The notes: generated by a model from the sequence alone, not told the origin. A DNA stretch of 64,000 bases from CAWCDJ01 sp963794265 (GCA_963794265.1 CAWCDJ010000007.1:744001-808000), one strand, 5' to 3'; counted from the first letter of the stretch, positions 35,617 to 45,406 are shown. A program made the numbers and translations.

Positions 35617-37988
35617 CCTCCCAAGAGATCGCGATGCGGATTCATGCCGACCTCGGGCCCACGTGGCCGCGAAACCGCACCCTTCCAGACGCTGTGCTGG
35701 CGCCTCTGTGTGAGGCTTTGTGGGATGAGGGAGTCAGCCCCACTCGCCGGATCGTTCAGCGCTGCTTGCCTGGTTGGAACGAGCACGCCATGGGTCCGGG
35801 CGTGGTCGCCTGGCGCATAAAGAAGGGTTTGCCCCAGCAGGGAGTGCGCGGTCCTCGCGCCGTACCGACGAACGCGGTGGAGTTGGCGAAGATTGTTAGT
35901 CCAGCGATCGCCAGCGCGCCCCACACATGCTTTGATCCGGCCAACGATGGCCGATGGCCGACGCCTTCACTAACGGTCCTCGCTTATCTCAGCAGGATTG
36001 AGAATCAGTCGGTTCGTGACGCCATGGCATTGTTTGCCATTCTGCGAGCTGACCGGCAGCAGTTCTCGATGCGAAACCAGATCGCCAACTTCACCTATAT
36101 TATGCGCCGCGTCATGATCGAGCAGTCGATTGATGACGTGAGTTCCATCGACGCGAATGATCTCCTGTTCCGGATTCACGTCGGCGAGGTTGGCAAGGGG
36201 CTAACCGACCACCAGCGGCGTACTCTCATAGGGCAGTGGAGCGCGGTCCGGAACGTATATGAGGAGTATGCGGAAAAGTTGACGACAGAGCAGCTCGAGG
36301 AACTGTCGCGGTTCTTTATCAAACCGCTGACTGACTGGCGGAAACTGGCTCGGCATACGCCGTGGGCGGGCGTTCACAGGGAGCAGCAAGAGCGGGTCAA
36401 GAACAAAACCGACGCCGTCCAGCAACAGTTCTATCGCGTCCGATATGTCGCGGGGATCCGCTGCAATCAGGTGCGAAGGCTGTATGCGGCGGCGACCGAG
36501 ACAATCGCCTTCGTTGAACAAAATCACCGTTCCTATCCCCACGACTTCCACTACGAGGAAACGGTGCAAACACCCGGAGGGCGCTCCGTTCGGCAGCGAG
36601 TCGAATTGACGTTATGGGATGCGGTGTCGGTTCGTGAACACGCCCGCGGCCTGGGTTATCGAGAGGCATCCGAGACCACGCGACAGAGACGTTGGCGCGA
36701 AGGTCGTTACGCGGCAGCACGCGTACCCTACTACGTTGAGTACAACGCCACAGTCTCACTGGAGAAAGCCGCGCCGGCAGAGCCTTTCTGGTTTCTGGAA
36801 CTCTTTCGCCACCGTGTCTTCCGGCGTGTCGAAGCGCGCGACGATTCTGACCTGGCGGACAAGCGCGAGCAGTTTGATCGGAAATGGGGATATCAGAGCT
36901 CCGTTTCGTGGTCGGATGACGGAATGCTGTCGCTCGGTTCCGCGGACTACCGGCCACTGGATTTCCTTCACGCTCAAGAAGGGCACGAGTTCTTGCCTTA
37001 TGAAGGGATTTACGCCGCAGCATTGTTCGGTGGGCTGATGATCCGGATGGGAACGATCACTGGCGCTCGCGGCGGCGAGATCCAGCAAATTGCGCAAAGC
37101 CCCGATTGCTTCAAGCAACTCGACAACGTAGGCCCGAAGGCAGCGACCCGTTGGCTCCTCAGGATGGTTCCGAAGGGGCGAAAAGAGCGGGCCGACTATT
37201 ATATTGACGAGGATACCAAGAACCACCTGGTGGAACTCGTCCGGTTCCAATGCGAGAGACTCGGCACGGAGCTCCTCCCGGTCGTCAAGTCGGAATATGG
37301 CAAAACCCCGCCAGATCGATATGTGCTCCAGTGGAACGGACACGGCATCGACCTGCAGGTGCTGAACACTCTGATTCGATTTCTCCTACATGGCATATTG
37401 TTCCAAGCGCTCGACGGAACGGTAGTTCAGCTGACCAGCCACTTGCTTCGACACGCCTTCGCCAACGAGATGGCGGAACTGAAAGTTTCGGTTGACATCA
37501 TCGCCAGCCTCCTCCACCAGCGGGACAAAACCGTTACCAAGTATTATTCCAGGCCTACGCCGACGCAGGTCATCCGTGCCGCCGAGATGATCTTTGTGGA
37601 TCGGATCGACGTCGGCGCCGAAGCGCTCCGAAGCCCGGACGAGATTGGACAAATGCTGAAAGACGCGGAAGGCAAGCTGGGCGCGCTCACCGAGGTGTTT
37701 GGCGGCACATGCGTTGTGGGGAACATGTGCCCCGCGAAATTCGCCTGTGTCGGTTGCGCTGGAAACGCACCCGACCCGGCCAAACGATACCAGATACAGC
37801 AAAAGCTGGCTTGGGCAAAGCAGCAGGTAAGTTATGCAGTCCGGGAGCATCTGCCTGCCGAAGAAGTAAAGCTGGACCAGCTAATCGCAGACTGCAAGCT
37901 GGTGATGGAAGAAATGGATCTGATAGAGGCTGCGCGTGCTGATCGTTCTCAGAGCGTGACGGTCCAACAAGGGTCTAACAGCAGATGA
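35613..37988 (+). CDS. tnpB: Tn554-like TnpB, large tyrosine recombinase (791 aa)
   Basis: A long recombinase with about 450 residues before the catalytic domain. Motifs are TITGARGGEIQQI (Arg), TSHLLRHAFANEMAEL (HxxR) and LLHQRDKTVTKYYSRP with the Tyr. A Cys-rich C-terminal cluster (CVVGNMCPAKFACVGCAG) suggests a zinc site, also typical of TnpB-like enzymes of Tn554 relatives, and the last 60 residues are helical. It overlaps TnpC by ATGA. With TnpA broken the element should no longer move by itself. Confidence 0.87.
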   Translation: MTSQEIAMRIHADLGPTWPRNRTLPDAVLAPLCEALWDEGVSPTRRIVQRCLPGWNEHAMGPGVVAWRIKKGLPQQGVRGPRAVPTNAVELAKIVSPAIASAPHTCFDPANDGRWPTPSLTVLAYLSRIENQSVRDAMALFAILRADRQQFSMRNQIANFTYIMRRVMIEQSIDDVSSIDANDLLFRIHVGEVGKGLTDHQRRTLIGQWSAVRNVYEEYAEKLTTEQLEELSRFFIKPLTDWRKLARHTPWAGVHREQQERVKNKTDAVQQQFYRVRYVAGIRCNQVRRLYAAATETIAFVEQNHRSYPHDFHYEETVQTPGGRSVRQRVELTLWDAVSVREHARGLGYREASETTRQRRWREGRYAAARVPYYVEYNATVSLEKAAPAEPFWFLELFRHRVFRRVEARDDSDLADKREQFDRKWGYQSSVSWSDDGMLSLGSADYRPLDFLHAQEGHEFLPYEGIYAAALFGGLMIRMGTITGARGGEIQQIAQSPDCFKQLDNVGPKAATRWLLRMVPKGRKERADYYIDEDTKNHLVELVRFQCERLGTELLPVVKSEYGKTPPDRYVLQWNGHGIDLQVLNTLIRFLLHGILFQALDGTVVQLTSHLLRHAFANEMAELKVSVDIIASLLHQRDKTVTKYYSRPTPTQVIRAAEMIFVDRIDVGAEALRSPDEIGQMLKDAEGKLGALTEVFGGTCVVGNMCPAKFACVGCAGNAPDPAKRYQIQQKLAWAKQQVSYAVREHLPAEEVKLDQLIADCKLVMEEMDLIEAARADRSQSVTVQQGSNSR

Positions 37989-38446
37989 GCACACCAACGT
38001 CCCGCGGCAAGGCTCCCGAGTGGCTCCGCACACGGTGGGAGCGGAAGAAGTGCGAGACTGCGGCCCGCGTCCAGGCCGCCGTAGATCAGTTGCGGCAACA
38101 TGGCCGTGACGTGACATTCGAAAGCATTCGCGAGGCGATACGCTCGACCGGGGTTTCGATTTCCGCAAACACAATTAAGCGGAACGAACTGGCATACGAC
38201 GTGTATCTGGCGAATTGCCGGAAACCGAGGATGGGCCATCTGCCACAGCCATCGCTCAGAGAGCTGGTCGGTAGTTTCCCGTTCGAAAAGCGTCACACAC
38301 TGGAAGTCAAAATCTCCCGTCTCAGGCGCGAGCCCAAGGACGCCTTGATCGCTAAACTGGTTTCCTTGGAATACGCCGCCGCGAAGCAGAGAGAAGTCGA
38401 GAATCGCTTGCGCGAAGAGATTCTTCGCCTGAGTTCGCCGCGATGA
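37985..38446 (+). CDS. tnpC: Tn554-like TnpC accessory protein (DUF6262-like)
   Basis: 153 residues. An HTH-like N-terminal part (VDQLRQHGRDVTFESIREAI, STGVSISANTIKR) is followed by a charged coiled-coil tail (SLEYAAAKQREVENRLREEI). Third genes of Tn554-type elements are small proteins of this layout that set orientation or efficiency of insertion. It overlaps TnpB before it and the next gene after it by ATGA. Confidence 0.75.
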   Translation: MSTPTSRGKAPEWLRTRWERKKCETAARVQAAVDQLRQHGRDVTFESIREAIRSTGVSISANTIKRNELAYDVYLANCRKPRMGHLPQPSLRELVGSFPFEKRHTLEVKISRLRREPKDALIAKLVSLEYAAAKQREVENRLREEILRLSSPR

Positions 38447-39144
38447 ATGAGCCGCCGCCAAAACTGAAGCACCCCAGCGGTTGGTTCGCCGCCGGCCGTG
38501 AGGTCGCGCGGGGACTTGCGTTGCTGTCGGATGGCGCCTTCAAAGTGTATATCCATCTCTGCCTGAACGCGGACCGCAGAACGGGACAACTGAGCGCTGA
38601 GCAGGGCCGCCTGGCAACGGCGTTGCGGAAGAGTCGCCGGTCGGTGGTGACATACCTGGATGAGCTGCGGCGCCAGGGAGTATGTAGCATTCAGGCCGCG
38701 GTGAACCAGCACCTCGGAGGTCAGATTGAGATCTGCGATGCGTTCTGGCCGTACGAGAAGGTGCGGCCGTCGGCAACACCCGATACCACCCTGGCCGGCT
38801 TCGTCGAGCAAACGCGGCGATTGCTCCGCGCCTGGCGCTGCGTAGAAAGCGCATTCGGACCGGCTGACGAGCGACTGGCCGTGTCCCTGTTCGAGCGGAA
38901 CACTTCGGTCGAGGATGTCGAGCACGCAGTGCTGCTGGGATGCGCGCGGAAGTATGTGGCACTGATCAACCGGCAGAGCGGCGACTTAATTGTTAGCTTC
39001 AGCTATTTCCAGAACATCATAGAGGAGGCCCGGGAGTTGAAAATGTCGGCGGCGTACTGGCAGCATCTGCAAATGCGGGTGGACCGTCTCGAACAGCAGT
39101 GGACCCAGATGAAAGCAGGGGCGGCGAAGCGAGCTCCCTCATAA
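38443..39144 (+). CDS. Helix-turn-helix replication/partition-like protein
   Basis: 233 residues starting at an ATG overlapping tnpC. Residues 25-85 form a winged-helix domain (LLSDGAFKVYIHLCLNADRR, TALRKSRRSVVTYLDELRRQGV) of the kind found in plasmid replication initiators and element-borne regulators. The C-terminal part is helical and ends with a coiled coil (LQMRVDRLEQQWTQMK). Its coupling to the integrase operon suggests a regulator or maintenance factor of the element; the exact function is not known. Confidence 0.6.
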   Translation: MNEPPPKLKHPSGWFAAGREVARGLALLSDGAFKVYIHLCLNADRRTGQLSAEQGRLATALRKSRRSVVTYLDELRRQGVCSIQAAVNQHLGGQIEICDAFWPYEKVRPSATPDTTLAGFVEQTRRLLRAWRCVESAFGPADERLAVSLFERNTSVEDVEHAVLLGCARKYVALINRQSGDLIVSFSYFQNIIEEARELKMSAAYWQHLQMRVDRLEQQWTQMKAGAAKRAPS

Positions 39145-39223
39145 TGGACTCTAAAGCCGCCGCCGGGGTCGATGGAGCTGCGTTTGAGGCTCCGGGCTGT
39201 GGTGTCTCCTGTCTGGTATTCTC

Positions 39224-39838
39224 GTGAAAATGGACTCAGGAAAGTTCACGCCGGGCCAACAAATACGCTGCGACGGTTGCCGCCAGTCCGCACCGAGCTA
39301 CGATATCATCAACTACGGATCCATTGAGCGCGGATACCGACGCCTCTGCGGCCAATGCTTCAACACTGAGGTGGCTAAGGCGGCCGGACTGGAGGGATTC
39401 GAACATGCCAAGTTCGAGCCGGTGGGTCTCACCGACTGCGCCGGGGAGGTTCACGAATTTCACTTTCGCACCAACCTATTCGGACCTGGGGTCGCTATCG
39501 ACGCCTTCGAGCTTCGCGACGGCTCGCCGGCTGGCTATCATTTCCAGATCATCGGTGATCCGGCGGACGATCTACTTGTGCTGCTCGGGCGATTGATCGC
39601 GAAGATCCGGCGCGCCTTGTCTGTCAAATCTCTCGTGGATGGTGAGTTGGGATTGCAGATCGGGGACAATCGTGTCGTGCGAGGAATGGTGGAGTCAGAT
39701 CGTGTTTACGATGGTCTCACGCCGCTTCTGATTATCGACGGCCGCGAGGTCACCTGGGACGAATTCGGCCGTATGCTAATAAGTTTTGAGGGATGGCAGT
39801 TCAAACTGAATCTCGCCGACAAGAGCGAAGAAATATGA
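39224..39838 (+). CDS. Zinc-ribbon domain protein of unknown function
   Basis: 204 residues. The N-terminus has CDGCRQSAPSYDI and LCGQCFN, two CxxC pairs 27 residues apart. The rest is an alpha/beta domain (EFHFRTNLFGPGVAIDAFEL, GYHFQIIGDPADDLLVLLGR) and a C-terminal part with TPLLIIDGREVTWDEFGRML. The start may be GTG at 39224 or ATG at 39230. It is cargo of the Tn554-like element, between its HTH protein and a toxin-antitoxin pair. No function assigned. Confidence 0.65.
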   Translation: MKMDSGKFTPGQQIRCDGCRQSAPSYDIINYGSIERGYRRLCGQCFNTEVAKAAGLEGFEHAKFEPVGLTDCAGEVHEFHFRTNLFGPGVAIDAFELRDGSPAGYHFQIIGDPADDLLVLLGRLIAKIRRALSVKSLVDGELGLQIGDNRVVRGMVESDRVYDGLTPLLIIDGREVTWDEFGRMLISFEGWQFKLNLADKSEEI

Positions 39839-39870
39839 TCCGCACGGTCACCCGCGGGTCGCGCTGGGAC

Positions 39871-40164
39871 TTACGTCTGATGAATCGCCTTGACCGCCAG
39901 CCGTGGCTCGTGCGCGATGATCCTCAATAGCGCAGCGGCCGGCCCAGTTGGACGGCGGCGGTCCTGCTCCCAGTTCTGCAAGGTCTTCACGCTGACGCCG
40001 ATCAAGCTCGCGAACTCCGACTGTGACAGGCTGGTTCGTTCGCGAATCGCCCGTATCCCGGAAGGCCCGACTTCAAACCGACGCGAGGGTTTCTTCTGAC
40101 CACGGAGAATCGCTCCGCCTTCGCGCACGCTTTCCAGCAGTTCCTCAAACATTTTCGGCTTCAT
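39871..40164 (-). CDS. HigA/NadS-type XRE antitoxin
   Basis: 97 residues with a C-terminal XRE helix-turn-helix (GIRAIRERTSLSQSEFASLI, VSVKTLQNWEQDRRRPTGPA). Toxin-first order with a 20-bp overlap is usual for HigBA-type modules. It should neutralise the toxin and repress the shared promoter at the palindrome 40491-40509. Confidence 0.85.
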   Translation of the reverse strand: MKPKMFEELLESVREGGAILRGQKKPSRRFEVGPSGIRAIRERTSLSQSEFASLIGVSVKTLQNWEQDRRRPTGPAAALLRIIAHEPRLAVKAIHQT

Positions 40165-40489
40165 CCCTGAACTCCTCCTTGACTACCTTGGCGAGCTGCG
40201 CCACTTGCTTCGGGGTCAGATCGGCTGACACGTTTTTCGGGTACGCGAAGAGCAGCAGAATCACGTCTTTCCGAACCGCCCAGTAGTAAATGACGCGGGC
40301 GCCTCCGCGCTTGCCGCGCGAGCCAACCGCCACCCGAGTCTTCCGTATTCCACCGCCACCCTTAATGCGAGCGCCGAGACCTGGATTTGCCGCTAGCCGG
40401 GACTGAAAGGCCCCGTAATCTTCGTCGCCGAGCAGCGCCGTGATCTGCCTCGTAAAGGTGGGAGTCTCGATCAGCTCCACTTGCCTCAA
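40145..40489 (-). CDS. RelE/HigB-type toxin
   Basis: 114 residues with the RelE-superfamily pattern: VELIETPTFTRQITALL, GGGGIRKTRVAVGSRGKRGG, ARVIYYWAVRKDVILLLFAYPKN and DLTPKQVAQLAKVVKE. Such toxins cleave mRNA, usually on the ribosome. The pair stabilises mobile DNA and may add phage defence. A similar but not identical pair lies at 50435-51156. Confidence 0.87.
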   Translation of the reverse strand: MRQVELIETPTFTRQITALLGDEDYGAFQSRLAANPGLGARIKGGGGIRKTRVAVGSRGKRGGARVIYYWAVRKDVILLLFAYPKNVSADLTPKQVAQLAKVVKEEFRDEAENV

Positions 40490-40490
40490 T

Positions 40491-40509
40491 TATCCGCCAT
40501 TGGCGGATA
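40491..40509. promoter_or_regulatory. Palindromic operator of the HigBA-type module
   Basis: Perfect inverted repeat TATCCGCC ATT GGCGGATA lies directly upstream of the toxin start and 35 bp before the divergent DUF6094 gene, so the antitoxin could control both. Confidence 0.65.
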
Positions 40510-40543
40510 GTCGTCAAGGAGGAGACCACCGAAAGGATCATCC

Positions 40544-41572
40544 ATGAGGATTCAAGGAAAGCTCCGGCTCGGATATTTTCCGCTGCCCCTTGCCGAAGCC
40601 CGACGCATCCGGGCCTGCGTGCGCTATCCAACTTCGCCGCTCTCCGCGATCGATCCCTGCATCGGGGACGGGGCCGCGTTCTTGACCATTACGGAAGAAT
40701 CGTTCGCGCGCCGGTACGGAATCGAATTGGATGCGTATCGCGCGGAACAAGCCGCCAACGCTGTCGATGAGTTGATTCACGGCGATTGCCTAGACGTGCA
40801 CTGTCCCGTTGAGTCCTGCGGACTGGCTTTCTTAAATCCACCTTACGACTGGACCATCGGCGAAGGTCGAAATGAACGTACGGAACGGGTGTTCCTGGCG
40901 CACACTTACCGCTGGCTGAAACCCGGGGGTGTTTTGGTCCTCGTGGTTCCGGCGGTGCATGTCCGGGAATGCGGTGAGATCCTTGCCTCGCAGTTTAAGG
41001 CGACGCGAATCTTCCGATTGACTGATCCGGAGTCCGTGCGCTACCGCCAGGTCGTGGTCTTCGCGACGCGCCGCAGCCGTCGGGAACGTGACCAGTTGAG
41101 GGACGATGATATCGTGGCCCGACGCGCTCAGTTCGCGAGCATCGGTGGGAATTATGCGCAACTTGCTCCGCTGGGCGACGTCAGCACGCCGATGTACGAT
41201 GTTCCCGAGAGCGGACCAGCCAAGCTGGAATATCGCGGCCTTCCGCTCGACGAGATTGAGGACTTGCTTCCGGCCTCGTCGGCCTACCGCCAGGCTGCTC
41301 GAATCCTCTTTCCCCAGCCAGCCGTTGTCAAAGGACGACCGTTGACGCCGCTGCATGGCGGTCACGTGGCGCTATGCGCCGTAAGCGGCATGTTGAACGG
41401 GATCTTCGGCACCGGAGAGCGCCGGCATATTGCGGTTTGGCAACCGGTCAAAGTCGTCGATCGTTCCGAAGAAACAGGGGAAGATGGCACTATCGTTCGG
41501 CGAGAGCGTGAGAGATTCACCAATGAGCTGACGCTCGCATACGCATCGGGAGAGACCGCCATATTGCGGTGA
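40544..41572 (+). CDS. DUF6094-type SAM-dependent DNA methyltransferase
   Basis: 342 residues. The fold is a class I methyltransferase: IDPCIGDGAAFLTI is motif I and FLNPPYDWTIGEGRNERTE is the catalytic NPPY motif of N6-adenine or N4-cytosine enzymes. LKPGGVLVLVVPAVHV follows. DUF6094 proteins occur on plasmids and integrative elements, often without a restriction partner, as here. It is divergent from the toxin-antitoxin pair. Probable role: modification of the element or host DNA, possibly anti-restriction. The target base is not known. Confidence 0.8.
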   Translation: MRIQGKLRLGYFPLPLAEARRIRACVRYPTSPLSAIDPCIGDGAAFLTITEESFARRYGIELDAYRAEQAANAVDELIHGDCLDVHCPVESCGLAFLNPPYDWTIGEGRNERTERVFLAHTYRWLKPGGVLVLVVPAVHVRECGEILASQFKATRIFRLTDPESVRYRQVVVFATRRSRRERDQLRDDDIVARRAQFASIGGNYAQLAPLGDVSTPMYDVPESGPAKLEYRGLPLDEIEDLLPASSAYRQAARILFPQPAVVKGRPLTPLHGGHVALCAVSGMLNGIFGTGERRHIAVWQPVKVVDRSEETGEDGTIVRRERERFTNELTLAYASGETAILR

Positions 41573-41700
41573 TGGCTTCCGCAAGCCAGATCTGGGGCGA
41601 ACGGTACACGCTACGCGACAAGCAGGAGCGAATTCCCCTCGCAGCGTCACGGCAGAGTAGAATCGGTTTAGCAGATCTCTTAATGCTATAGAAATCGCCT

Positions 41701-44547
41701 ATGCCTCAGCGCCGCATCTGGATCGCAATGACGGCCATCGCCGCATGCGGGATTGCCACGGTGATCGACCTGAAGCCTGGTACAGCCATTCGTTCCTGGC
41801 TCATTCTGGCGCCCGTGGCCGGGACCACGCCTGACGAAGCAGGCGAGTTGGCAGCTTTCGACCGCGATGCGTTAGTTGCGCAAGGAGGTGAGGCAGGAGC
41901 CAGTCCTGCCGAAGGTCAGGTTATCGATCTGGCTGGAGGCAAATACGCCTGGCAGCGATTGAAGTCTTCCTCTGACAACGTTGATCTCGGAAAATCGTAC
42001 GGTGAGAAGGCTGCTATCGCCTATGCCTTTGCGACAATCGAGCTAGCCGCGCCCGCTGACGCTCTCTTCGGCCTCGGCAGCGACGACGCGGTCAAGGTCT
42101 GGCTGAATGGCCGCCTGGTTCACCGCAACTGGACGGAACGCGCTGTTCGTTTGGATGACGACATACTCCGTCTTCACCTGAACAAAGGCATCAATCGGCT
42201 CCTTCTGAAGGTACAGAACCGCGGCGGCGGCTGGGGCTTCTCTTTCCGAGCCATCGACTCCGCGCGTCTTCAGGAACGACTGGCGGAAATGGTGAATGCC
42301 CGCGATCTAGATGGCCTGCGAACGGCCGCGCCACTCGCGGGCGGCGTCGATAACGGCGGCAAGTACGGTCTGACAGCTTGGCAGTGGGCCACGGTACGTG
42401 GACATCGGAACATGACGAAGTTACTGGAAGCGTCCGGCATACATGGAAGATCCCCGGCGGGCGACCCCGGCCCGGTAGTGGATGCAATGTTTCGAGACTA
42501 CGTCCACCTGGGCGAACCCGGTGCTGTGGTTCTGGTCGCGCGCAGCGGAAGGATCTTGTTCGAAAAAGGGTACGGCTTGGCGGATGTGGAACACTCCCGG
42601 CTGATTACCCCGGCAACCTGCTTCCACATCGCCTCCATCAACAAGCCATTCACCGCGGCGGCGATTCTCAAACTTCAGGAAGAAGGCCGTCTGCGCATAG
42701 AGGATCCGCTTTCAAAATATATTCCCGATTATCCTCGCGGCGATCTCATCACTCTTCGCCACTTGCTGACGCATACGTCCGGAATTCCAGACCGGCTGGG
42801 CGGCCCCAGTCAGCTCCCCGGCTTCTTCACGCCGCCGAACCGGGACTACGTGATTGCTGCTTTCAAGTACCTGCCGCTCGATTTCGAACCAGGCTCGCGC
42901 TATGCCTACAGCAACCCCAACTACTATTTGCTGGGCAGAATCGTCGAGATGGTTTCGGGCCAGTCCTATCTTGACTTCCTGCGCGAGCGGTTTCTTGTGC
43001 CACTTGGAATGGCGCATACGGGCGTCTTCCGGCCGGGCGAGGCAGGCAAAGCAGAACCGTATTGGTACGCCGACGGACAAATCGAGCGGCGGCAGCACAT
43101 GGTCGAGAACCGCTCTCCCTTGCTACACGGCGGCCAGGCGCTGCTCGATGCAACGGCGCAGGATTTATTCCGCTGGACCGATGCCTACTTCAACGGCCGC
43201 ATTCTCCAGAAGGCGACAGTCGAGGCCGCGCTGACACCCGCCGATCACGGTCGCTCCGTCCATTCGCCCGCCAAACAAGGTGGCTACGGCTTCGGCTGGG
43301 GCATTGGGCGTCTGCGCGGGATGCGCGCGATTTTCCACACAGGCGGCGGAGAGGGATATTGCGGTGCTCTCTTCCATTTCCCCGAGGCCGGTTTCACGGT
43401 CATCATCCTGGCCAATTCAGGTGACTTGCCCACCTACGATGTCGGACTGACTGCACGAACCATTGCCGAGCTCTACCTCCACGATGAGCTGCAGCCGAAC
43501 GATTCGCCGGCAGTTGATGCGCAGGTCGATCCCGGGACCTACGATGCCTTTACCGGTTTGTACGACATGGGCACTTACGGAGTGATGCAGGTCACTCGTT
43601 CGGGAAGTCACTTGTATGAGCAGACCACCAACCATGGCCGCGTCGAGCTGTTTCCGCGTGACCGCAGCCGGTTCTTCGAAGACTGGAAGGTCGTGGACGC
43701 CGATGTCGAGTTCGTCCGGAATGCGGCAGCCGAAGTGACGCATCTCATCTTCTCGCTGGATGGCGACGCCTTTCGGGCGCCGCGGCTACCCGATCCGCCT
43801 CGCGCGCTGCTCACCTCATATGCCGGGAAGTATCGGCTCTCCAACGGTCAGGCGATCGAGATCGTGCCAGAGGGAAACCTGCTATTCGTGCGGGTGAGCG
43901 GACAGTCTCGGATGCAGCTCTATCCGCGCTCCGCCAAACTGTTCTACTTGCTGGAAGCCAAGGTGACCGCTGAATTCATGCAAGAGTCGAATGGCAGCGT
44001 GAACCGGCTCATTCTGAATCAGGACGGCCGCAGCGTTGTGGGACTACGACTGGAAGCCCAAGCGGCGTCCGACTCAGCCCCGGCCGTGCCCGCTGGGCCG
44101 GGTGTTCTGCCGTTCCAGCCCGAAATCAAAACCGCCGCGCCTCTTCAGGTGGTCGTCATTCCTATGCGCGGCGCCTATGCCCAAACCGGAATCGCGCTGG
44201 AGTTGCTGACTGCTTTCCTGGCCTCGCGCGGTGTCGCACCCGCCGGAGCGCCCTTCGGCCGCTATTACAACGCTGCCGGTACCGCGCCTGACGCGGACCT
44301 GCGCTGGGAAGTGGGTTTTCCGGTCGCTGGACCCCTCGTCGCAGGCAGTCCATTCGAGATGCACACGCTCGAAGACTCCAACATCGCCGTTGTTAAAGTG
44401 CCCGGTGAGCATTCCAGCGCCAAACCCTGGCCGACGCTGTTGCAGTGGATTACCGGGCAAGGCTATCGTCCCGCGGGTCCCACAATGGAATCTTGGTTGA
44501 ACGGGCCGCAAACCGAGCTGCGGATCGCGGTGGAGCGAGCGAAGTAG
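41701..44547 (+). CDS. Large secreted serine hydrolase (class C beta-lactamase-like)
   Basis: 948 residues. A short hydrophobic N-terminus (AMTAIAACGIATVIDL) suggests export. Residues about 110-200 form a jelly-roll-like carbohydrate or PA14-type domain (GLGSDDAVKVWLNGRLVHRN), followed by an ankyrin-like segment (GLTAWQWATVRGHRNMTKLL). The catalytic domain starts near 265: SxxK in CFHIASINKPFTAAA, YxN in RYAYSNPNYYLLG and HTGGG near 546. The C-terminal 350 residues hold two DUF3471-like beta domains and a GyrI-like region. It probably cleaves D-amino-acid peptides or esters outside the cytoplasm. The frame is intact, unlike its neighbours. Confidence 0.85.
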   Translation: MPQRRIWIAMTAIAACGIATVIDLKPGTAIRSWLILAPVAGTTPDEAGELAAFDRDALVAQGGEAGASPAEGQVIDLAGGKYAWQRLKSSSDNVDLGKSYGEKAAIAYAFATIELAAPADALFGLGSDDAVKVWLNGRLVHRNWTERAVRLDDDILRLHLNKGINRLLLKVQNRGGGWGFSFRAIDSARLQERLAEMVNARDLDGLRTAAPLAGGVDNGGKYGLTAWQWATVRGHRNMTKLLEASGIHGRSPAGDPGPVVDAMFRDYVHLGEPGAVVLVARSGRILFEKGYGLADVEHSRLITPATCFHIASINKPFTAAAILKLQEEGRLRIEDPLSKYIPDYPRGDLITLRHLLTHTSGIPDRLGGPSQLPGFFTPPNRDYVIAAFKYLPLDFEPGSRYAYSNPNYYLLGRIVEMVSGQSYLDFLRERFLVPLGMAHTGVFRPGEAGKAEPYWYADGQIERRQHMVENRSPLLHGGQALLDATAQDLFRWTDAYFNGRILQKATVEAALTPADHGRSVHSPAKQGGYGFGWGIGRLRGMRAIFHTGGGEGYCGALFHFPEAGFTVIILANSGDLPTYDVGLTARTIAELYLHDELQPNDSPAVDAQVDPGTYDAFTGLYDMGTYGVMQVTRSGSHLYEQTTNHGRVELFPRDRSRFFEDWKVVDADVEFVRNAAAEVTHLIFSLDGDAFRAPRLPDPPRALLTSYAGKYRLSNGQAIEIVPEGNLLFVRVSGQSRMQLYPRSAKLFYLLEAKVTAEFMQESNGSVNRLILNQDGRSVVGLRLEAQAASDSAPAVPAGPGVLPFQPEIKTAAPLQVVVIPMRGAYAQTGIALELLTAFLASRGVAPAGAPFGRYYNAAGTAPDADLRWEVGFPVAGPLVAGSPFEMHTLEDSNIAVVKVPGEHSSAKPWPTLLQWITGQGYRPAGPTMESWLNGPQTELRIAVERAK

Positions 44548-44749
44548 ATACCTTCGTTCGTTCCGCACGGCCAGATCCCCGCGACGGCGCGGTGTTTACT
44601 TTTCCTACTGGCCGCCCGACTCGGGTGCGCCTCAACCGGACTGCCTGTGAAACTTCTGCACGGGCACCGCGGAGACGAAATGATGTTGCCTATGCGACCT
44701 CGCCACAAAGGATCTACCTGTGTTTTCAACGCCAAGCGCGTTTTCCATC

Positions 44750-45406
44750 AAAAACGCGGAAATGTTGGCATGACGGGCGACGGGGTGAACTATGCCCCCG
44801 CGCTAAAGAAAGCTGACTGCGGCATCGGCCGTTTCCGGCGCGACGGACGCCGCGCGTGCGGCGGCATCTATCGTGCTGATGACGCCCGGCCTATCGGTGA
44901 TTATCGACGCGATCAAGGAGAGCCGGAAAACGTTCCAGCGGATGAACAGCTATGCGATCTACCGTATCGCTGAGACGCTGCACGTGCTTTTGTTCATGAC
45001 CTTGGCGATCCTGGTCTTTACCTTCTATCCACTGACGGCGGTGATGATCGTGATACTGGCGTTGCTCAACGGCGGAGCCATCCTGTCCATCGCCTATGAC
45101 AACGTTCATTACAAGGACAAGCCCGAGGCGTGGAATATGCGCCTGGTGCTGGGGATTTCCACGGTGCTGGGTGTCATCGGGGTCGTCTCCGCTTTCGGAT
45201 TGTTTTATCTCGGTGAGCGCGTCTTTCATCTCGATCGTGCCCACATCCAGACGCTGATGTATTTGAAGCTGTCCGTAGCCGGACATCTAACGATTTTCCT
45301 GACGCGTACGCGCGGCCCGTTCTGGTCCATGGCGCGAACAAAGGTCATTGTCAGTTCGGAATCTGGAATGAAAATAGGCAAATGCTATTTCCAGAATAGC
45401 CCGTAA
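44750..45406 (+). pseudogene. P-type H+-ATPase C-terminal remnant
   Basis: The hinge motif appears as GMTGDGVNYAPALKKADCGI, with Tyr in place of the invariant Asp of GDGVND. One extra G near 44827 shifts the frame; the continuation reads AVSGATDAARAAASIVLMTP and GLSVIIDAIKESRKTFQRMN, then transmembrane segments 5-9 (LHVLLFMTLAILVFTFYPLT). This matches PMA1-type proton pumps. The N-terminal two-thirds are gone and the last residues diverge. Confidence 0.8.
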
